Shown here: positions 58,969 to 64,000 of the stretch, piece after piece | How the letters are laid out: every line of letters starts with the position of its first letter | Numbering within the stretch: position 1 is the first letter of the stretch | Source: Eustoma russellianum | Taxonomy: Eukaryota > Streptophyta > Magnoliopsida > Gentianales > Gentianaceae | Assembly (NCBI GenBank): GCA_036186865.1 | Contig: AP025069.1 | Coordinates: 7,693,654 to 7,757,653 of the forward strand | Length of the DNA stretch: 64,000 bases | Direction: 5' to 3' | The notes under the pieces: generated by a model | Databases searched by the model: none | What the model was told of the DNA's origin: nothing | The model's input: only the letters and a program-made list of their open reading frames with translations | Program-made: the position numbers and the translations under genes

Positions 58969-59915
58969 TGGATTGCTGTTATTTTACATATTCTGCCCGT
59001 GTCCTACCAGTCACGGGCAGACCCTTCTTCCATACGGATCGGCACCGTCCCTTTCTTTCTGCCTGCCCTACATTTAGTGCAGGCAGGTATGGTTCGTTTT
59101 CTTTCCTTTTGACTATCTGGTCTCGCATTTACATTCTGTCTACACTGATGATGCTGTTTTATTTGCACCATGTATATCGGATGACAATACGTTTATCCAC
59201 TTCACTTGGAGCTGTGAGGCGTCTTGTTGGTGCCAAGGTTCCCTCTCGATATCATATCTCTCAGACGACCAATGCATGTTATTGTCTTTCTTCGCCTGAA
59301 GTACACAGGGATTGGCTCTTCACACGTATTTCTGCCGGCACTTGGTTTTGTGCCGGCAGCGCAGGTTTGTTCTATGCCCAGAATTCTCCGGTTTTTCTCT
59401 GTTCTGGCTTTAAGACTTACTCATATTTTTCTTCTCTTGCTACGTGGGAGAGCCCATGGATCGCACTTCATCTTTGAACACTGAGTATGTTCTTGCCTAC
59501 ATATTCGGTATATACACTGGTTGGCTACGCTGTTGGTCATTGGATACGTGGGAAACACACAAAATAGGTTGCAGTTTATGTTCATCACATTGACGGGCAC
59601 TCGAGGAGCTTCGGCGATGCTTTTGCTTTTTGGCTTCTTTTATCATGTTTGTGTAGAGCACGGTTACCTTTTTCCAATTCATTACACAATAACGAATATC
59701 AACTATCCAGGCATATAAATATGTACGCTTTTTTCTTCACCGGGGTTTTATCCACAAGGGTGGTTTTACTCGGCAAGGTTTTAATGCGGCATATCATATA
59801 TTGCCTGGATGTTGATAATCAGTTGCTTTTCTCTTTACTGATTCATTTGAGTGTAATATGGTTTTCCTCCGCCACAAGTGAGGGTTTTACCCAATAAAAT
59901 ACCATGGTTATAAAA
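58969..59915 (+). other. LINE 3 3' UTR with three perfect hairpins
   Basis: Perfect stems: 58,993-59,020 (9 bp, CTGCCCGTG/CACGGGCAG, loop 10), 59,059-59,086 (8 bp, CTGCCTGC/GCAGGCAG, loop 12) and 59,332-59,359 (10 bp, CTGCCGGCAC/GTGCCGGCAG, loop 8). The tail CCTCCGCCACAAGTGAGGG at 59,866-59,884 matches LINE 2 and the old LINE at 17,650. Confidence 0.88.
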
Positions 59916-60017
59916 AAAATATATATATATATATATTTGTATATGTATATGTGTGTGTGTGTCTTTATATATATGTGTATGTATGTATATATACATACAT
60001 ACACACATACATATAAT
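59916..60017. repeat. TA/TG microsatellite, unit 2 right part
   Basis: Right half of the array also seen at 37,131-37,225. It leads into the copia E LTR (ATACATATAATTTTTGG in both). Confidence 0.85.
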
Positions 60018-60398
60018 TTTTGGAGATTTTATTCTAATCATGTTTTAAGCTCTTAGACAGACTTAACCAAATAAAAAGGATATAAGAACTCTGAGAAAAA
60101 ATTGAATTGTTATCTAGATTAAGAGATTGCACCGGAGAAAGGAAAAAAGTAAAGGTTTGGAGTGTTGAAATGCAGAATATTTGTCATACCATAAATAGAG
60201 TATACATTTTATTAGAAGATTTTTTGTATATTTGATTGAGAGTAACTATAGGAAATAATGATTGTGTGATTAATTGACATTGATATACTAACCATACTAC
60301 AGCAGAAGATATAGCTATAAGAAATTATGTATATCGTTTCTGTAAAGTATGAATGGAAGAGTGTTTTCCTTCACCCAAATATTGTTCAATATTTGACA
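60018..60398 (+). repeat. Copia E 5' LTR, unit 2
   Basis: Ends CAATATTTGACA at 60,398 and is followed by the primer-binding site. The start is not certain because it merges with the microsatellite. A possible TATA region is not obvious. Confidence 0.72.
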
Positions 60399-60412
60399 TG
60401 GTATCAGAGAGA
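60399..60412 (+). other. Primer-binding site of copia E
   Basis: TGGTATCAGAGAGA directly after the LTR: the first 11 bases are those of the tRNA-iMet site. Confidence 0.82.
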
Positions 60413-61640
60413 GAGAGTAATCATATGGACTCAGAAACTGTCATCATTATCCAAAAGACTCTCTTAGTCAGTTTAACTAGACCAAAGCTGCATTATCCGT
60501 TCAAAACAACCATGGACGGTGGCAAAATAATTAAAAGTGTCAAAGGGGCCAAAAGCAGTCAAAGTGGCTCCCAATTCACCAATTTTTCAATAGAATTTAT
60601 ACAGTTCTTATACTATTTCAGAAATTTCAACCTCAGTCGATTCCAGACGACGTCAATGTGTGGATTAAACTCAATGGAGATAATTATCTCCTTTGGGCTA
60701 ATCTCATGGACACAGTCATCGGAGGAAAGGGGAGGAGCTCCCACATTAAAAGGATTCCTCAACCCCCCCACCAACCAAATGATGCAGGCTATACAAAATG
60801 GAAGGAAGAAGACCAGACAGTATTCATGTGGCTAATCCAAAACATCGATCAAATTTGATTGGAGATGTGAGCGGGTATCCCATAGCAAAGGCTATGTGGG
60901 ATGGTCTTGCCATAACCTACGGATCAAGTGTGGACGCACTGCACAAATACACCTTACACCAACGAGCCAGTACAGCCAGACGAGGAGAGGTCTTGTTGGA
61001 AGCCCGCTGGGACAAATTAGTGGGAATCTAGATGAGTATAGATGTGAGAGACCCAAATCCTATGACCAGTGCTAAACATATTGAAGCATATCACAGGAAA
61101 GTGCAGGAGCACATATTATTTCAACTCATGGATGCAGTAGACAGCAGATTTGAGGGTATCAAGAAGGACCTCTTGAAACGAGATCCCTTCCTACAACCGA
61201 AACAGCCTTCGGAGAAATAAAGAGAGAGGAAGTCAGACTCTCTTACCTGGAGAAAGCCCCTTCAGTTCATGGAGAATCATCACTGGGGGCTGGATTGACT
61301 GCCTCCAGCAGAGGGGGCAGACAGAAACAGTCAAACCGGGGTAGAGGAAGAGGCTGGGTGCCTCCTCAAGGTTGCGGTATTTCCAGCACAGAGCAGCAGC
61401 CACAACCTACTTCATCTCCATCCACGCGCTCAGCCTCTTCATCGCGCAATCAGACCACCAGGTGCACTCATTGTGGTAGACGAGACCACTCTCAAGAAAC
61501 CTACTTCAAGATTGTAGGATTCCCAGACTGGTGGGAAGAAAGGAGAAATAAGAGCCAGAGACCAGGAGGTGCAGCCGCAGCTGTAGTTTTTGCTGAGAAC
61601 AACGAAAAGGCAGAGGAGGGAGAATAAGTCACAGCAGCGG
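60413..61640 (+). pseudogene. Copia E gag with zinc knuckle, unit 2
   Basis: The UBN2-like N-terminus WIKLNGDNYLLWANLMDTVI is at 60,658. It is followed by PQPPHQPNDAGYTKWKEEDQ and MWLIQNIDQI with a stop, then ALHKYTLHQRASTARRGEV in another phase. Next come HIEAYHRKVQEHILFQLMDA (61,075) and an RG-rich stretch (SNRGRGRGW). The knuckle is CTHCGRRDHSQETYFKIVGF (61,464 onward; the last Cys is replaced by Tyr), and the copia signature FPDWWEERR follows. Lesions near 60,857, 60,980 and 61,029. Gag would package RNA. Confidence 0.87.
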
Positions 61641-62580
61641 CAGGTATTAGGGTGGAGAAGGGAAATGAAAACCCTTCTCCCCCTTTTATTTCCCAACATT
61701 CCTTTTTGCCCCTGCAGGTTTGAATAATCTTTAGGTCAATAAAGGTGAACCATATGAACCGGGTAAATCAACTAAACCAACAAAGAGTCACCCAAAATCA
61801 TTAAGCCAACCCAAATCTGAACCGACATCTCACCAGAGTCAATTAAACCATACACCCCAGACCAAATCCACACTCATATACTCTGTTCGGTCCAACAAAA
61901 TACCATAGAACAACCTCATGGATCCTTGATAGTGGATCCACGAACACATGACTAATGATATCCGTTACTTTACTACACTTGAAAACCCACAAAAAACACA
62001 TGTCTACACGGCTAATGGTACTATGATTCTGGTAAATAGTAGAGGCACCATACAAATCACCCCAAAGTTACACATGTCCAAATGCTTATATGTCCCATCT
62101 TTCTCATCAAAATGATTGTCTATTAGTCAAGCAACACGTGAATTAAATTGTCGTGTACTGATATATCCCACTCACTGTCTCTTACAGTACATTCGCATAA
62201 TGAAAAGCATTGGTCATGGTACCGAGCAGGGTGGCATGTACTACGTGAGCAGGATGGTGCAACAGGGATAGTCTAATATGGTCACCGTAATGTCCCAAAA
62301 GAAGCTGTGGCTATGACATCGTCGGCTAGGTCATTCATCTTTTGACTATCTTAGACATTTATGTCCGAACTTGTTTACTTCTCATTCCAGTAACATGCAT
62401 TATGAAACTTGTACTCAAGCTAAACATACTCGGTCATCGGTTTCTTATAATAATACTCGAGTCAGTCAGATGTTTGCCTTAGTTCACTATGATGTCTGGG
62501 GGCAGTCTCACTATTCCACTACCCATGGGTTTTGCTATTTTGTATTATTTATTGATGGCTTTTCACGCATGACATGAGTG
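61641..62580 (+). pseudogene. Copia E protease and start of integrase, unit 2
   Basis: The protease has WILDSGSTNT with D-S-G at 61,928-61,936, then TANGTMILVNSRG and KCLYVPSFSSK. The integrase pre-domain gives LGHSSFDYLRHLCPNLF-like sequence (62,327-62,370) and ETCTQAKHTRSS. The catalytic core starts with ALVHYDVWGQSHYSTTHGF (first Asp) and YFVLFIDGFSRMT (second Asp) up to 62,577. The rest of integrase and all of RT are missing: the next recognisable sequence is RNase H. Stops near 61,735, 62,115 and 62,270. Confidence 0.82.
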
Positions 62581-62881
62581 TAATTCTTAAGGCATAATTC
62601 TGAAGTCTATTCCAAATTCATTGGAATAACCAAAGGAGTTATGGAAGTGCTGTGGCTCAAGAAGTTGTTACATGAATTGGGTTTCTCGGAAAAAGGCTCT
62701 GCAAAAGTGTACTATGATAACACTACGACAATAAATATTTCAGAAAATCCAGTACAACATCATCGAACCAAACATGTGGAGATTGATAGAAATTTTATAA
62801 AGGAAAAATTAGAGGCAGGAGTAATTGAACTACCGCATGTACAATTTTAAGGCCAGTTGGCTGATATTCTCACAAAGGCAG
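62581..62881 (+). pseudogene. Copia E RNase H fragment
   Basis: EVLWLKKLLHELGF, VYYDNTTTINISENPVQHHR and TKHVEIDRNFIKEKLEAGVI are the conserved C-terminal RNase H pattern of copia, ending GQLADILTKAV after a TAA. It is joined to integrase by a deletion at about 62,600-62,640. It is cut at 62,881 by the next LTR, because the usual last 20 residues and polypurine tract are absent. Confidence 0.87.
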
Positions 62882-63004
62882 TGTTGGATTATAAAATGTT
62901 TTGATGATGTTAAAAGATGTTTTAAAAGGGCTAAAATGGAATTTCACACTTTGAGTATGAAGCAAATTGAGAAAAACACATTGTGAGACGTCAATCTCTC
63001 ACAT

Positions 63005-63390
63005 GGATCGATTGACGTATACATCAGCCCCTCAGGAAGGCACATGGATTGATCCATGTGAAGGTTGTAAAAGTTTGAGCTCTTAGATCTATGTCGATCT
63101 CTAAATTAGAGGGACGTCGATCGATCGACGTCACGTGAGTCTCTCAGCAAGAGACGTCGATCGATCGACGTACTTCTGGAAGACATCAATCTCTCAACGA
63201 AGAAGACATCGATCGATCGACGTACTTCTGGAAGACAACGATCTCTCAGTCAAGGAGATATCGATCGATCGATGTACATCAGTCTCTCAAAGGAGAGATA
63301 TCGATCGATCGATGTGCTGCAGTTTCAAAAACTACAGACTTTCTGGAGGACGTCGATCTCTCAGCACTGGCATATGGATCGATCGACGTC
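63005..63390 (+). repeat. ATCGATCGAT palindrome array in the right-end LTR
   Basis: Eight sites, about half of them perfect ACGTCGATCGATCGACGT or ATATCGATCGATCGATGT palindromes (63,115, 63,154, 63,206, 63,258, 63,299, 63,375). Shorter GATCTCTCAG or AATCTCTCAA elements alternate with them. Site spacing is mostly 40-52 bases. Confidence 0.82.
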
Positions 63391-63659
63391 CCCAGAATTC
63401 AAATTTTTTGAACGTTGGAACAAAATCTAAGGGAGATTTATGATGTTTTCTCTCTCCAATCTTACTCAAATTTCTTGTGGTCTTTAACCCAACATACTAC
63501 ATGCTTCCTTGACTATTTTATCCATGTCTAAGATTCTCTAGGGTGGCTATTGAAGATCAAATCACTCCATAGGGTGGCTAAGGACTATTTGGATATTATC
63601 TTGACATTTTGTGTAGATGAAGACATGGTGGAGAGCCTCAAAAACGTGGTCTACTTCAT

Positions 63660-63669
63660 CTATAAATAG
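63660..63669 (+). promoter_or_regulatory. TATA box of right-end LTR
   Basis: CTATAAATAG, about 270 bases after the palindrome array. Confidence 0.65.
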
Positions 63670-64000
63670 AAGAGGCTTGGATGAGGCAAATACACACTTT
63701 CAATATCATCTAGCTTAATTTGTCATTTTTGTATAGTTCTCCCATATTTATAAATTTGCTTAAAGCTTGTTAAGCTTTTCTTTGCCCTTTATTGTTGTAT
63801 ATTGAGAGATAGAGAGTCAAGCACAAGAGAAACCATAAATATTTGATCTCTTGCTTGTGCATAGACTAGTGAGAAAGTGTGAACCTTACTATATTTCTTC
63901 AACCCATTGTGAAAGTTCTTGTGGGAACTTTGTTGAAGTTGTGAGGTAGCAAGAAGTTGTTCTTGCTAAGAGCTGTAGTTATTGTGGTTGCATAAGTGTG

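Larger units (their letters stand above)
53595..59915 (+). mobile_element. LINE 3, full length, plus strand (6.3 kb)
   Basis: 5' UTR 53,595-53,816, ORF1, ORF2 overlapping by ATGA, a 3' UTR of 0.95 kb, AATAAAA near 59,896 and an A-rich tail. It is less damaged than LINE 2: one frameshift in ORF1, and one stop and two frameshifts in ORF2. Related to LINE 2 throughout, but clearly diverged. Confidence 0.92.
62882..64000 (+). repeat. LTR of a further Sirevirus-like element, right-truncated by window
   Basis: Starts TGTTGGATTATAAAATG inside copia E. Like LTR B it has about 100 bases, then GAGAAAAACAC and an ATCGATCGAT array (63,005-63,390). A TATA box CTATAAATAG follows at 63,660-63,669. Its tail (TGTGAACCTTACT...GTGGTTGCATAAGTGTG) resembles the transcribed part of Sirevirus LTRs. 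The end is beyond the window. Confidence 0.75.

Noticed and set aside
63005..63390. CRISPR-like array from regularly spaced palindromes
   Set aside because: The repeats are degenerate, spacers are similar to each other, no cas genes are present, and the DNA is a plant LTR.

Overview
This is nuclear DNA from a flowering plant, and almost every base belongs to a transposable element. I see no host gene, no tRNA or rRNA gene and no CRISPR array. The evidence is the element set itself: Sirevirus-type Ty1/copia elements with 2.6-3.1 kb LTRs and iMet primer-binding sites, Tat-type Ty3/gypsy with an antisense extra gene, another gypsy with a 2.6 kb LTR, Tork/Ivana-like copia, and plant L1-type LINEs with an RNase H tail. 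Plant-like GT-AG introns and CTATAAATAG TATA boxes agree. The species cannot be read from the sequence. Nearly all coding regions carry frameshifts or stops, so this is old heterochromatin-like DNA.

Left third (1-17,700): a nested stack. An old LINE (tail at 16,929-17,696) was broken by gypsy A (minus strand; LTR 14,309-16,928, gag-pol 11,608-14,038). Gypsy A was broken in its integrase by Sirevirus B (minus; LTR 9,007-11,607). B was broken just inside its LTR by a second Sirevirus (minus; LTR 5,599-8,685). That one was broken in its gag by a third Sirevirus of the same family on the plus strand (pol 1-1,844, 3' LTR 2,109-5,144). The outer left halves lie beyond the window.

Middle and right (18,062-62,881): a tandem segmental duplication of an older block, copia C - noncoding spacer - gypsy F - (TA)n - copia E. 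Unit 1 runs 18,062-38,405 and unit 2 runs 38,406-62,881. The join at about 38,405 fuses E gag to the middle of the C LTR, as a simple direct duplication predicts. After the duplication, unit 1 received a complete 10.8 kb Tat-type gypsy D (22,546-33,368; its empty target site survives in unit 2), an ORF1-only 'half-LINE' (35,044-37,120), and several deletions. Unit 2 received two LINEs head to head (47,223-53,573 minus; 53,595-59,915 plus) in the same TA microsatellite that the half-LINE hit in unit 1.

Right end (62,882-64,000): the start of another Sirevirus-like LTR, inserted in the RNase H region of copia E.

Most notable: a spliced antisense gene (four exons, 23,840-26,512) between pol and the 3' LTR of element D; recurrent hairpin modules in LINE 3' UTRs whose stems vary but still pair; long palindromic ATCGATCGAT arrays shared by LTRs of unrelated superfamilies; the half-LINE; and the datable tandem duplication.
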